A DNA stretch of 56,043 nucleotides from a virus. Position numbers and translations under genes: made by a program. The stretch spans positions 1 through 56,043 of the IMG/VR virus record IMGVR_UViG_3300043395_001804, one strand, 5' to 3'. The notes beneath the pieces are model-generated. The model was given only the letters and a program-made list of their open reading frames with translations, was not told the origin of the DNA and searched no databases. Positions 1-8,699 of the stretch are shown here, in pieces; position 1 is the stretch's first letter; each line of letters begins with the position of its first letter.

Positions 1-344
1 TTGTCTAGTGTGGCTAGTACTTCGTTCTCCGAACTTTCTTCGAAGTCTACTACCATTAAAGGGATACGTGGAGTCTTGGCCTTGAGAGCTTCATCTACTC
101 TCATGTGTCCATCAAGTAAGCGATTGGTTCTTACGTTGAAGAGAGCCATACCGAGATAGCCGAACTTTTCTTGAAAGGCTTTGTACGTGGCTCGTTGGCG
201 TTGAGAATGGATACGCCAGTTCTTAGGGTTGGGAGGTAGTTTACTAGGGTCTACTTCTCCCACGTACAGGTCAGTACCCTTTAGATGAATGAAGGTCTTC
301 AACCAAGGATACTGACTTTTGTACTTATCGATTAGTGTTGGCAT
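1..344 (-). CDS. ParB-like N-terminal domain, 5' part of a ParB-DUF4417 fusion
   Basis: Starts at an ATG at 344 and stays open to the left edge with no stop. The translation reads MPTLIDKYKSQYPWLKT, then a stretch with NPKNWRIHSQRQR, LLDGHMRVDEAL and PLMVVDFEE. This is the pattern of ParB/Spo0J-like nuclease domains (NPRNWR-H, DGH-R) that phages often place near methylases or DNA-processing genes. The codon cut by position 1 is completed by the last base of the window, and the frame then continues into the gene at 55254-56043. I therefore read this as the N-terminal 115 residues of one circularly continuous protein. The start lies 2 nt after the stop of the upstream gene, as expected in a tight operon. 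The exact function (DNA binding or nicking) is inference. Confidence 0.75.
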   Translation of the reverse strand, partial: MPTLIDKYKSQYPWLKTFIHLKGTDLYVGEVDPSKLPPNPKNWRIHSQRQRATYKAFQEKFGYLGMALFNVRTNRLLDGHMRVDEALKAKTPRIPLMVVDFEESSENEVLATLD

Positions 345-345
345 G

Positions 346-690
346 TTACAGTTTTACTGATGGGTCGGAAATTGGGACAATCTCAATCAGTAGTGTAAAC
401 GCCATGCTTTCTTTTGCAACCTTAGTAATTGAAAAAGTGAATCCTTCGATGTTACGTAGTCGCTGAAGTTCAGCAATTACTGTATCGATTGATTCTGGCT
501 TGGTATCGTATGGTTGATCGATAATCTGATTGTCGTTGCTTGCTAAGCTTAGTAGCTTATCGATCTGACCAATGATGCCAAGCTTAACTCCTTCACTTAG
601 CAGTTTGCTTTCCTTTAGCTGAACTTCGCTTATTGTTATTCCCACTCTTGGGTCTTCGATTTTCTCCAGCTTGGTTATTAGTCTTAACAC
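346..690 (-). CDS. hypothetical protein, 114 aa
   Basis: Not recognised. Starts with GTG at 690, preceded by GGAG at a good distance (GGAGACTACTCGTG). The reading frame overlaps the 3' end of the primase-helicase gene by about 98 nt, which is long for this genome. The protein is mixed alpha/beta in character without Cys clusters or membrane segments (LKESKLLSEGVKLGIIGQID, then an Ile-rich C-terminus). Its stop is directly followed by the ATG of the ParB-like gene, so it is translated within the replication operon. A later start would shorten the overlap. Confidence 0.6.
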   Translation of the reverse strand: MLRLITKLEKIEDPRVGITISEVQLKESKLLSEGVKLGIIGQIDKLLSLASNDNQIIDQPYDTKPESIDTVIAELQRLRNIEGFTFSITKVAKESMAFTLLIEIVPISDPSVKL

Positions 691-2785
691 GAGTAGTCTC
701 CAAACATGCTATGAGGTCTTCACAAAGGGAATAAGTGTAAGTGTCTCGGCCTCGATTGCCGGACTTGTTGTTCTCTTTATCGTGGATGACGATATCGAGT
801 TGTTCTAGGTCAGTGAGGATTTGATGTACGCGAGTACTTGGAATCTTCAACGTATCGATGATGGACTTGCGAGTAACATTCTTGTGTTTATGGATGAAGT
901 TAATTACTTCGTAGTTGAGTCCTGGGCAAGAGTCGAAACCAATCTTACGAATGATAGCGTATGTTGCTTCGGATACAACCTTCTCGCCTCTAACGTGAGC
1001 TAGGGCATGGGCTAGGTTTTTGAACTGGAGAGATAGACGGGTAGCGACTGCGGCTCTTGGTCGGTAGATCATACCTTCGTTTCGGTCTTTCACTACTTCA
1101 GCTTGCAGTCTTGCGGCTACCTTAGCCAATGCCATGATCTTGTTACGGATTGGTATTGGTACTTCGGCTACGTTCTCTGGATTGAAAGTTTCGAACAAGT
1201 GTTTGTAGTATCCAAGCATTGTGTCGGATAGCTTCTTCTTGTTCTCTTTCTTCTGTCCCATGTTCTCCCATGCTTGGCTCATGTGTTCATCTTCATCGAA
1301 GTCGTTTCCTAAGAAGTCGATTCGCAAGAATCGCTCTCCCTTGGAAGCGTCATTGTGCTTGTAGATGATTGGTGTAACACCGGCGATGATGTTGAACTTG
1401 AAGTCAGTGGCTTCGTAGGACTTGCCGTTACCCCAAGTAATCTTTACGTAACCATCGTAGGCATCACGTAGTAAGTCCCATAGTTGTTGCTGTACTCCGT
1501 CTGGCATACCAAGTAGTACGGTCATATCTTTGATGAACAAAGTTTTCTCATTCATCTTATGAAGGGTCGATGCGTCTGAACCATCTGTGTTTCTCCATCC
1601 TGATACAAGCGATGTTGCAGTCAGCTTGGATACGTAATCGAAGTACTTGTTGTTACCACCGAATGCTTCGATTACTGTTGACTTACCGCATGATGCAGGG
1701 CCGACAACGAATAACCAAAGTGGTTCGCCTGGAAGACGTACTGAAAGTGATGTAGCAAGCATAGCATCGATTGTTTGTAGAATCGATCTGCTTGTGTATA
1801 AGCTTTCCTTGATACGTTTCTGGAAGGTAGAATAAGAAGTAACTGGTTCAATCGATTCAATGTCTGCATTGAACGTCTTCTTGACTTCGCTACCTTCTTC
1901 TTGTTCTAGTTCTTCTGTGTAGTCTTCTTCAGTTGTAGCTGCCATATCAAGAAGAACTGGTAGAACTTCTGTCTTGGTCTTAGCGTTAGTCCATACGTCC
2001 CTAACGTCTTTGAGTTCTACGTTTTTCTTGACTAGCTTTAGCTTTGATAGGGCTGATGATCCCCAATTAGCTATGCTGTATCTGAGTCCGATGCTACGTT
2101 TGCGTAGCACTTCGATACCTTGATCGCCACCTTGATCTTTGTCAAAGAAGAAGGTTAGATACTTGCCTTTGAATGATTTGTTCCAGGACTCTTTCCAGCA
2201 TGTTGCACCTGGAAGTCCAAGTATGGTAGGTGCTTCTTTACGCATTGCTCTAAAAGCTGCGTAAAGAGCAAGTGCGTCCCATTCTCCTTCTGTGACAAGG
2301 ATTTCGGGGTCGTACTGCTTCGTGTTGAATACCTTATAAAGCTGTAGATCAAAGCCTGGGGCTTTGAAGATTCTAAATCGATTCTTTGGGTTGAAGTTGT
2401 TAGGATCGAATGCACCCAAGTTAAGCAATTGGTTAGATCCGTAGTAGGGAACGTACCATCTTCCCGTATTTGGATTTCGATGCCAATTAGCAAGTTCAAA
2501 TACCTCACTTGGGATTCCTCTTTCCGTTTCAAGAAATTTGTAATCTTCTGGAGTAGTGAGAACTTTGAGGGCTTCGTGAAACTGCGTAATAAAAGTGTAA
2601 TAGTTACCCGACCTACTACATTTCTTACAGTTATATAGTCCACTTGTGTTATGGAAGTAGAAGTGATTAGCTTTTCCGCAATTTGCGAATGGGCAGTTGG
2701 CAACATGATTATCCTTTACTTGTTTCGTAGCTTCGACACCAAAGAATTTGTAAAAAGCAACTGGGTCTTGTTGTGCGTTAGGCAT
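593..2785 (-). CDS. primase-helicase: zinc finger, Toprim, AAA+ ATPase, winged helix
   Basis: 730 aa. An N-terminal CHC2-like zinc ribbon (CPFANCGKANHF ... YNCKKCSRSGNY, residues ~31-62) is followed by a Toprim domain (ILVTEGEWDALALY ~162; FFFDKDQGG ~212) and a central ATPase with Walker A GPASCGKST (~365) and a later GLLxD-type region (LWDLLRDAYDG). The C-terminus has a helix-turn-helix pattern (TRKSIIDTLKIPSTRVHQILTDL). This combination primes and unwinds DNA at the phage fork and fits its place next to the family A polymerase. The ATPase looks more like a P4/MCM-type or AAA+ helicase than DnaB, but this is a reading by eye. The last ~40 residues are Lys/Asn-rich and overlap the next gene. 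Confidence 0.85.
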   Translation of the reverse strand: MPNAQQDPVAFYKFFGVEATKQVKDNHVANCPFANCGKANHFYFHNTSGLYNCKKCSRSGNYYTFITQFHEALKVLTTPEDYKFLETERGIPSEVFELANWHRNPNTGRWYVPYYGSNQLLNLGAFDPNNFNPKNRFRIFKAPGFDLQLYKVFNTKQYDPEILVTEGEWDALALYAAFRAMRKEAPTILGLPGATCWKESWNKSFKGKYLTFFFDKDQGGDQGIEVLRKRSIGLRYSIANWGSSALSKLKLVKKNVELKDVRDVWTNAKTKTEVLPVLLDMAATTEEDYTEELEQEEGSEVKKTFNADIESIEPVTSYSTFQKRIKESLYTSRSILQTIDAMLATSLSVRLPGEPLWLFVVGPASCGKSTVIEAFGGNNKYFDYVSKLTATSLVSGWRNTDGSDASTLHKMNEKTLFIKDMTVLLGMPDGVQQQLWDLLRDAYDGYVKITWGNGKSYEATDFKFNIIAGVTPIIYKHNDASKGERFLRIDFLGNDFDEDEHMSQAWENMGQKKENKKKLSDTMLGYYKHLFETFNPENVAEVPIPIRNKIMALAKVAARLQAEVVKDRNEGMIYRPRAAVATRLSLQFKNLAHALAHVRGEKVVSEATYAIIRKIGFDSCPGLNYEVINFIHKHKNVTRKSIIDTLKIPSTRVHQILTDLEQLDIVIHDKENNKSGNRGRDTYTYSLCEDLIACLETTRVKTNNQAGENRRPKSGNNNKRSSAKGKQTAK

Positions 2786-3092
2786 TGGTTTTCCTTCGTA
2801 GGTTTTCTGGAATTGTTTGAAGTGCTGTTTTAACTAAATCTTCAGCAATGACAAACAGTTCATCATCGCTTATTTTGTCTATACCAATAGACTCAAAAGT
2901 TATTGGTATGTTATAGACAAATTTCTTGTGGTTTGTTTTACGTACTGTCCAACGTATATTAAACTTAGTACGTTCAATAGACGCAGTAATACAGCCAAAG
3001 TTTAGCTCTCTATGTACAACTCTTAGTACTATAGAGAATCGTAAAAACACTTTATCATAGTACTCTTTTGAAAGAGCTACTTTATTAAGCAT
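2778..3092 (-). CDS. hypothetical protein, 104 aa
   Basis: Not recognised. I place the start at the ATG at 3092 (MLNKVALSKEYYD), which overlaps the polymerase stop as TAATG, a typical translational-coupling junction. The frame extends further upstream into the polymerase gene but that part is probably not used. The protein has no Cys pairs or membrane segments; the C-terminus (DDELFVIAEDLVKTALQ) is predicted helical. It also overlaps the primase start by 8 nt, so the three genes are co-translated. Confidence 0.65.
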   Translation of the reverse strand: MLNKVALSKEYYDKVFLRFSIVLRVVHRELNFGCITASIERTKFNIRWTVRKTNHKKFVYNIPITFESIGIDKISDDELFVIAEDLVKTALQTIPENLRRKTNA

Positions 3093-5092
3093 TAGTTGTT
3101 TCTCCAATCTTGGAGTTTGATTGCCTGACTCCAATTGTCTTCGATGATTTCTGGTTTACAAATACACGGTACTCCATACTGCTTTCCTGCGTCTTGCATG
3201 ATAGTTGCTAAGTCTGATAACACCTTAACGATCCTTTCCCGCCCAAGCTTTTTCTGGAGAGAGAAAAGTAATTCGTCATGGATTTGTAGAATCAATGCGG
3301 CTTTACTTTTAGCTACGATGTTAGAGTAGTCGAAGTTTACTAAACGATTAGAGATTAAGTAACTGTCACAATTGGTTAAAGCTGTCTTGACGATATCGCC
3401 CTCGGTTCCTTGGACGATGTAATTTACTCCTGCGTAGGCTTTGCTTCGTTGAACGTGGAGTCGGTATCCACCGGCGGTTTCGACGTAGCCATGACGTTTG
3501 ACGAACGATACGGTTCTATCAATCGATTCCGTAACACAAGGAAATAGTGTCTGTACTCTTCGAAAGATTCCCTTGATTCCGCACGTTGCGTCGATCTTGC
3601 TTTCTCCTGCTCCGAATATGTATCCGAAGTTGACATTCTTTGCTACCCTCCGTTGTATCTTAGTTGGTTCATCGGTTTCAAAGATTTGCATAGCCATGTA
3701 GGTATGGAAATCGAAACCATCTTCAAACGCTTTAACTAGCTTTGGGTCTTTCGACCAGTAAGCAAAGATTCTAAGCTGTAATTGATCGTAGTCAATACTA
3801 GACCATATACGATCTTTGGTAGGGCCGAATACCTTACGGATGCAGTACGATGTAATGATGTTACCATTTTCATCAATACGTTCTTTGCCTTTGCTGATGT
3901 TCTGACCGTTAGGGTTTTCTGATGCTAAACGAGTAGTTGACGTACCTACTTGTTTGATGTTTGGTAGTAGTAAATAAACAGTACTACCGGATTTCTGTGT
4001 TCTGAATCGTATGTACGATTGTAGATAGTTGTTAGCTGCATTGACTTCACGGTACGCTATCATCGCGTCTACGAATTCAATTGCTGCTTTGGATTTCTTC
4101 TGGGTCTTGAGTTCTGGCAGTACGCTCTTATCAGTTGAGTCGTTTCCTGCATCGGTAAGTTTGACTGACTTGAATTTGAACTTGGTGAATAAGGCTTGGG
4201 ATAATTGTGGTGGGCTGTTGGGATTGAATTCGTTGTCGGATAGTAGTAATCGCATCTTAGCGACTAGACCAGCTTTGGTGCTCTCTGCTTCTTTAACTGC
4301 CTTGGGGAAGTGCGTATCGTGTATCGAGATTCCGCACTTGGTCATACGGTACAAAGGCATTACAACCTTTTGCTGTATCTCGTATGGCTTTAGTAAGTGC
4401 GTATTTACTTCGAATGTTTGTTCTTGGCGTATGAATAGTGCGGCTGTACGGATAGCGTCTTTGATCGCGTACTGCTTACATAGTTGCTTTCTAGGATCGG
4501 AGTCGGGAGCTAGTTGAGTTAGCCAAAAATCGCATTTGTGAAATCGATCTTTCTGTCCTGCGAGTTCTGGTAATCCTGCTTCTGCTAATCGTATCTTGCC
4601 TGACTCTGACTGAGGCTTGAACTGTCTACGTAACTCTTTGATGAAGTCATCTAGTTCTTTTTCGTCGTCGTCTAAGATATCGCAGTAGAGTAACGCTTGC
4701 TCTTTGAGTCCTAAAGGATCGCTTGAGTTTAGAACGTGTGCTCTAATCATTGTGTCATGATAATTGCAGTTATGCTCTAACTCGATTGGAAACGAGTTCC
4801 ATTCTGGAAGAGGGAGAAGAGAAAGCATGAACAGGTCAAAGTTCAAGTTATGGAATACTAGGGTCTTGAACGATGATACGTAGTTGTAAACCTGAGCTAG
4901 TGTTTTCTTAGACCAGTTAGGGGTTCGTGTGCGGGGATCTACGATGGCTTCCCAATACTTAGTTACTCCGTTGTTGTCGCATGTAGATATTGCGAATGCT
5001 TTGCAACCGTGGTGTCCGAATAGACCTGTTGTTTCTGTGTCGATTGCTAAGAATTTAGTGACTGCTTTGTATTTACGTACTGAAGTTGCCAT
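3092..5092 (-). CDS. family A DNA polymerase with 3'-5' exonuclease
   Basis: 666 aa. Exonuclease motifs are visible: FLAIDTETTGLFG (Exo I, ~residue 15), HNLNFDL (Exo II, ~83) and a DAIRTAALF region. The polymerase domain has motif A SIDYDQLQLR (~432), motif B RRVAKNVNFGYIFGAG (~478) and motif C LQIHDELLF (~607). It would replicate the phage genome with the adjacent primase-helicase. Two substitutions stand out: the steric-gate Glu of motif A (DYSQIELR in typical enzymes) is Gln, and the motif B Tyr (NFG-IYG) is Phe. The start lies about 26 nt beyond the strong terminator at 5118-5161, so its own transcription start or read-through is needed. Confidence 0.93.
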   Translation of the reverse strand: MATSVRKYKAVTKFLAIDTETTGLFGHHGCKAFAISTCDNNGVTKYWEAIVDPRTRTPNWSKKTLAQVYNYVSSFKTLVFHNLNFDLFMLSLLPLPEWNSFPIELEHNCNYHDTMIRAHVLNSSDPLGLKEQALLYCDILDDDEKELDDFIKELRRQFKPQSESGKIRLAEAGLPELAGQKDRFHKCDFWLTQLAPDSDPRKQLCKQYAIKDAIRTAALFIRQEQTFEVNTHLLKPYEIQQKVVMPLYRMTKCGISIHDTHFPKAVKEAESTKAGLVAKMRLLLSDNEFNPNSPPQLSQALFTKFKFKSVKLTDAGNDSTDKSVLPELKTQKKSKAAIEFVDAMIAYREVNAANNYLQSYIRFRTQKSGSTVYLLLPNIKQVGTSTTRLASENPNGQNISKGKERIDENGNIITSYCIRKVFGPTKDRIWSSIDYDQLQLRIFAYWSKDPKLVKAFEDGFDFHTYMAMQIFETDEPTKIQRRVAKNVNFGYIFGAGESKIDATCGIKGIFRRVQTLFPCVTESIDRTVSFVKRHGYVETAGGYRLHVQRSKAYAGVNYIVQGTEGDIVKTALTNCDSYLISNRLVNFDYSNIVAKSKAALILQIHDELLFSLQKKLGRERIVKVLSDLATIMQDAGKQYGVPCICKPEIIEDNWSQAIKLQDWRNN

Positions 5093-5117
5093 GATTGTAC
5101 TTATTGTAGTAAGTCGA

Positions 5118-5161
5118 TAAAAAAACCAGTCATGCTAGACCGTGATATCTAGCATGACTGG
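5118..5161 (-). terminator. intrinsic terminator, 14-bp stem plus T-run
   Basis: A perfect 14-bp inverted repeat (5126-5139 with 5148-5161, CCAGTCATGCTAGA) with an 8-nt loop is followed, on the minus strand, by seven T. This is a textbook Rho-independent terminator for leftward transcription. It ends the SSB/ATPase unit and also the short transcript predicted from the promoter at 5233-5261. Confidence 0.9.
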
Positions 5162-5227
5162 CTGAGGCAAGTTACCGTGTATGGCTACGGCAACTAAAGG
5201 TGAGTTGACTACAACTCGCATCGATTG
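5118..5227 (-). ncRNA. candidate small RNA (~110 nt) upstream of polymerase
   Basis: A good sigma70-like promoter (5233-5261) and a strong terminator (5118-5161) bracket about 110 nt without an open reading frame. The predicted leftward RNA holds three consecutive stem-loops: GAGTTG/CAACTC, GTTGCCGT/ACGGTAAC (one wobble pair) and the 14-bp terminator hairpin. Nothing in it looks like a ribosome-binding site. It could be a trans-acting RNA or a leader that attenuates polymerase expression. Expression is inferred, not seen. Confidence 0.45.
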
Positions 5228-5232
5228 ATCGG

Positions 5233-5261
5233 ATTGTATATTACAATTCGTTCCGATGCAA
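5233..5261 (-). promoter_or_regulatory. sigma70-like promoter, TTGCAT-17-TACAAT
   Basis: On the minus strand TTGCAT (5256-5261) and TACAAT (5233-5238) are separated by exactly 17 nt in a gene-free stretch. Transcription would run toward the polymerase gene but meets the terminator at 5118-5161 first. Confidence 0.6.
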
Positions 5262-5267
5262 GAAGTT

Positions 5268-6110
5268 TTAGCCTACTTCTTGAACTTCGTCAAGTTTGAC
5301 GGTTAAGGCTTCTCCCTTGGAGTTCTTGGCCTTGAAGACCTTCTTCTTTTCGTCGTAGGACAGAAGAGTTACCTTACCTGCTTTTGACATCTTGGCGGTC
5401 TTTACAGTGGCCTTTTGCCCAACCCATTCGGAAGGTTCTTCAAGATTGTCTTCTTCATCGGAATCATCATCTGAATCGTCGTCTGAGCCTTCGTCGGAAT
5501 CATCAGAGTCTTCATCCGAATCGTCTTCGGAGTCGTCATCCGATTCTTCTTCATCTTCGTCCTGGTCTTCTTCGTCTTGATCTTCTGCGTCTTCGTCATC
5601 GAGTGGACGGTTGACGCGAACATCGATGCCGGTTTCAGAGTAACGAGAGATGGTGATCGATACCAAAGGCTTGTCAGTCTTGATCGTTTCGAACATTTCC
5701 TTCAAGGCATCAAGGCTGAGGTCATCAGTTTCGAAACCGAGATTCTGGAGAGTGAAAGACAAGTCCTTGTAGGCTTGTTCTTCAGTTCGCTTGCCTTGCT
5801 CAACCAAGCTAATGTACTTGGATGGAGTTTGACCTTTGCCGGTGTTGCCGGTGCAAACAAAGTTGAAGCTAACGTAGGGCTTCTTGTTCTTGTCAACACC
5901 GCAACGAGCAGCGGTACAACGTGCAGTTGTCGTAACCTTGCCTTCGATCTTCAACTTGAAGGCGGCGATGATTTCTTCAGGAGTAGTGAACCCCTTCGGT
6001 GCCTCTTCTTTACCGGCCTTCTTCAAGATCGAACCTTTGGTCTTGATCGCTTTGAAGAAGTCCGAAGAAGTATCTTTCTCGGTGCTCTTTGTGGTTGGTC
6101 GTGTAGCCAT
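5268..6110 (-). CDS. single-stranded-DNA-binding-like protein with acidic tract
   Basis: 280 aa. Residues ~45-165 have the mixed beta-strand character and position of phage ssDNA-binding proteins of the DUF669/SSB-like class (KPYVSFNFVCTGN, LVSITISRYSETGIDVRV). They are followed by an extreme Asp/Glu/Ser tract (~residues 171-222) and then a small basic-hydrophobic C-terminal domain (VTLLSYDEKKKVFKAKNSKG) that looks like an SH3/KOW fold. The long acidic tract could mimic DNA or recruit partners as SSB tails do, but it is internal rather than terminal. It is co-transcribed with the RecA-like ATPase upstream; the intergenic TGCAATG element lies just before its start. The assignment rests on context and composition. 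Confidence 0.55.
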   Translation of the reverse strand: MATRPTTKSTEKDTSSDFFKAIKTKGSILKKAGKEEAPKGFTTPEEIIAAFKLKIEGKVTTTARCTAARCGVDKNKKPYVSFNFVCTGNTGKGQTPSKYISLVEQGKRTEEQAYKDLSFTLQNLGFETDDLSLDALKEMFETIKTDKPLVSITISRYSETGIDVRVNRPLDDEDAEDQDEEDQDEDEEESDDDSEDDSDEDSDDSDEGSDDDSDDDSDEEDNLEEPSEWVGQKATVKTAKMSKAGKVTLLSYDEKKKVFKAKNSKGEALTVKLDEVQEVG

Positions 6111-6123
6111 AGCTTTCTTTCCT

Positions 6124-6144
6124 TATGCAATGCAGAATTTATTA
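6124..6144. repeat. intergenic TGCAATG element, copy 1
   Basis: TGCAATGCAGAATTTATTA on the plus strand, between the ATPase stop and the next start on the minus strand. The next start has AAGG directly after the element. Member of an 11-site family. Confidence 0.8.
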
Positions 6145-6162
6145 AACGTAACAACGAAGTAA

Positions 6163-7035
6163 CTACTCTTGGTCGCTGGACTCTACAATGATTCCAGTTT
6201 TGATTTGGTTTTCCCAGGCTTTGATAAGCGTTTCATAGCCTTTTGTCGGATCTTCTGGAAGGTAGAAAGCATTTAGCTGTTTACCTTTGACGTTGCAGAA
6301 TCTATCACGGACTCCGCACTTAGTCCAGATGGTGTCCCATCTACAGTGGACTGCTCGTTTGGTATTGTGGTAGCCAATGAAGAATGCAAAGTCCATTGCT
6401 TTCTTCAGCCACTCAAATACTGCTGATGGGCCTGAAGGACTGTAAATGTTTTCAGTTGTCCCTGTGTTGAGTTCTCCTTCTCGTTCTTTGGTGTGTGCTG
6501 TAAAGACTACTCCGAGTCTTGAATTGAACTTCAAGTTATTGAGTACTCTTTCAAACTCTTTGTTGATTTCGCCACGAGATGCCCCATAGTCTTTCTTAGG
6601 TACATGCTCCATTTGGTTCTCAAGACACCAATTGTTTTCACAAGCTTTGTAACACTCACTGATGTTATCGATACCAATAACTTTGATTGACTTGTCGGAC
6701 TCTGCTTGTTCAAGAAGCGTTGTAAACTTCTTCCAAGGATTCTCTTGACCTTGCTCCATTTCTGGAACAGAAGAGATTTTGAAGTCGATCTGTCTTGCTC
6801 TAATGTTTCGTCTTGCTGGTTCGAACTGGAAGATAACTGAGCCAGGAATCGAAGCCATTAGTGAGGACTTCCCTACACCTGCTGTACCATGCAGTAGTGT
6901 GTAGTAGTCGAAGAAGTCATCAGATGGTTCGTTGTACTCTTCTGGGCCTGGGATCTTCCATTCGGTCGAAGAAGCTTTACTAACAGTCTTGCTTTTTGTA
7001 GCGTTCGGGTTGACTCGCCGTACTCTTGTAGCCAT
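6163..7035 (-). CDS. RecA/Sak4-like AAA ATPase
   Basis: 290 aa. Walker A is LLHGTAGVGKSSLM (~residue 48) and Walker B is IKVIGIDNIS (~118). The layout (short N-terminus, P-loop, FEPARRN segment, VFTAHTKERE) matches the phage AAA_24 / Sak4 group of single-strand annealing ATPases and 'nucleotide-binding proteins'. It sits between an SSB-like gene and a PD-(D/E)XK nuclease, a common phage recombination cassette. It likely loads on SSB-coated DNA and promotes annealing or recombination-dependent replication. No zinc motif is visible. Confidence 0.8.
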   Translation of the reverse strand: MATRVRRVNPNATKSKTVSKASSTEWKIPGPEEYNEPSDDFFDYYTLLHGTAGVGKSSLMASIPGSVIFQFEPARRNIRARQIDFKISSVPEMEQGQENPWKKFTTLLEQAESDKSIKVIGIDNISECYKACENNWCLENQMEHVPKKDYGASRGEINKEFERVLNNLKFNSRLGVVFTAHTKEREGELNTGTTENIYSPSGPSAVFEWLKKAMDFAFFIGYHNTKRAVHCRWDTIWTKCGVRDRFCNVKGKQLNAFYLPEDPTKGYETLIKAWENQIKTGIIVESSDQE

Positions 7036-7123
7036 ACCTTCTATTCCTTTCGTTCGTTGAAGGGAATAGAAGTGTAAGTGAGCGATAGTTGAATGTCAAC
7101 AGGTACCCAGAAAAAATTTCCAA

Positions 7124-8182
7124 CTATTTTTTAGATGGTTTTTTCTTAGGTTTTTCTTCGCTTGTTGTTGATTCCTTCTTGACTTGGCCTTGCTCCCCTT
7201 GTAGTTCTGGGAAGCATGTTTCGATCTGATCTAATCCTAATTTTGATCCGCTTGTTACGTAATCGAAGTAGTCTCCTACGCCGATAGTCATTGGATCGAA
7301 GATTCCGAACGGATTTTGAAAGTGGTGAGGATTTGGTTTTCCCTGCTCGTCCACCCAGGGATTGAAAGGGTTTGATTTGATTGACTCCCACCATACTACT
7401 ACGCTTTCAATCATTGGAACCAATGTCCGATGATAGAAGTTGTTAATGTCTGATTGAGTCAGTTCAACTTCGTACCGTTTGAAGTAGTGAGACATTTCAT
7501 TATTTGCTAATGATGTATCTACGTCTTTGGCTACTTCATCATTGATACGTTGTAGGAACTCGTTATCCGATTCGTTCTCTCGTTGCTTCTGACCAGGACG
7601 ACGAATTACGTTGTATAGTACCCCGCCGATCTTCTGACCTTTGTAGTCTTGCGTCATTGAATAGACGTAGAGCATAGTTTGAAGATCGAACGGAAGAGTA
7701 GCTAAGATTTTGTTCTCATCGATATTGGTCTTAGTCTTGTTCTCTTGGAGCCATAACGCTCCTTTGCGTTTGAACATTTCATCGCGTCTACCACGTAGGC
7801 GAATGATTTTGCCAGTTGTAGTTGACTTGTATGGAATGTCGAAGACTTCTTCTTGAGCTACGTATTGGTGCTTCTCATTCGCGTAGTAGCGATTGTAGTG
7901 AGGAACAAGAATACATGCTTGCTTTACTAGCATTGGCTCCATTGAGGATGATTGATAGAACTTCAGTAATTGAGTAATTACTTGAGAAGTTGTCTTTCCT
8001 TGTGCTGTGTACTCTAAGGCTTTATGGAAGATCGTACCGAACTCCATAGCTTCTTTACGTTCAGAAGGGCGTAGACCTTCTACAGTTGCGATTCTGAAGC
8101 GTTCTCTACAGTTACGAAACTTGCAGAGAAGAGAGTACGATATTCCATCCTTGTATAAATCCCACGTTGGTTTCCTGTTCAT
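7124..8182 (-). CDS. PD-(D/E)XK exonuclease, RecB/Cas4-like
   Basis: About 352 aa from the ATG at 8182; the frame stays open to 8239. N-terminal SYSLLCKFRNCRERFRI and GTIFHKALEY are the S-x-L-x-x-C and G-x-x-H-x-x-L motifs of the RecB-like nuclease family. LRGRRDEMF and LWLQENKTKT supply the catalytic D...E-x-K core. It probably resects or trims DNA ends together with the neighbouring ATPase and SSB-like proteins. Only the first Cys of the Cas4-type cluster is clear, so an Fe-S cluster is doubtful. The C-terminus is Lys-rich. The start is uncertain: 8203 and 8239 are also in frame. Confidence 0.82.
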   Translation of the reverse strand: MNRKPTWDLYKDGISYSLLCKFRNCRERFRIATVEGLRPSERKEAMEFGTIFHKALEYTAQGKTTSQVITQLLKFYQSSSMEPMLVKQACILVPHYNRYYANEKHQYVAQEEVFDIPYKSTTTGKIIRLRGRRDEMFKRKGALWLQENKTKTNIDENKILATLPFDLQTMLYVYSMTQDYKGQKIGGVLYNVIRRPGQKQRENESDNEFLQRINDEVAKDVDTSLANNEMSHYFKRYEVELTQSDINNFYHRTLVPMIESVVVWWESIKSNPFNPWVDEQGKPNPHHFQNPFGIFDPMTIGVGDYFDYVTSGSKLGLDQIETCFPELQGEQGQVKKESTTSEEKPKKKPSKK

Positions 8183-8195
8183 GTTAATTATTGCC

Positions 8196-8699
8196 TCATA
8201 CATGCTTTTGAAGTAGTAATTTGGTTCTGGCTTTAGCAAGGTCTGACATAAAGATTTCGTATTTGTTTGGTAACTGGATATGTTGTACGTGTTGCTTTGT
8301 TAGAAACTTACTCACACTTGATCCAAGTGCAAATATGAGTTTCGGCTTTATAGTGTTTACTACCAGTTCGAAGTTTTGAAAGCAAGCCTTTCTTTGAGCT
8401 TGTGTAACTTTCTCGGTTTCTGTGTAACAAACTACTTGGTTGACCACCAAGTATTTTTCTGGAGGGAGAAGAGGGGAAATAAAGGTTTTGAAGTAAGAGC
8501 CAACTGATCCAGTCATCGGTTCGCTAACTACAGATTCGATATCGTTTGGTGTTTCATCGACGAACAGATATAGACCTTTTGGAAGTTTGGCTTTGAACAG
8601 TTTTTTGTCTAGTGGCTTCTCGTTCCCATTGCATAATTCGCAATTGCTACACTGTAGTATTTGACTACCAAGTGAGAGGGGAATACGAGGAAGGGTCAT
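8196..8699 (-). CDS. uracil-DNA-glycosylase-like protein (family 4 type)
   Basis: About 167 aa from MTLPRIPLS; starts at 8729 and 8738 are possible. The N-terminus has closely spaced Cys (CSNCELC), then LFVDETPND, GSVGSYFKTFISPLL, VVNQVVCY and KPKLIFALGSSV. This order follows the iron-sulphur uracil-DNA glycosylase superfamily: Cys cluster, G-E-x-P region, SG-x-x-L, N-x-V-x-C, I-x-P-x-x-x-x-x-LG. The usual GExPG is degenerate (DETPND), so substrate or activity may differ. It would remove uracil from, or sense damage in, phage or host DNA. A copy of the purine motif overlaps FISPLLPPEK. Confidence 0.65.
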   Translation of the reverse strand: MTLPRIPLSLGSQILQCSNCELCNGNEKPLDKKLFKAKLPKGLYLFVDETPNDIESVVSEPMTGSVGSYFKTFISPLLPPEKYLVVNQVVCYTETEKVTQAQRKACFQNFELVVNTIKPKLIFALGSSVSKFLTKQHVQHIQLPNKYEIFMSDLAKARTKLLLQKHV

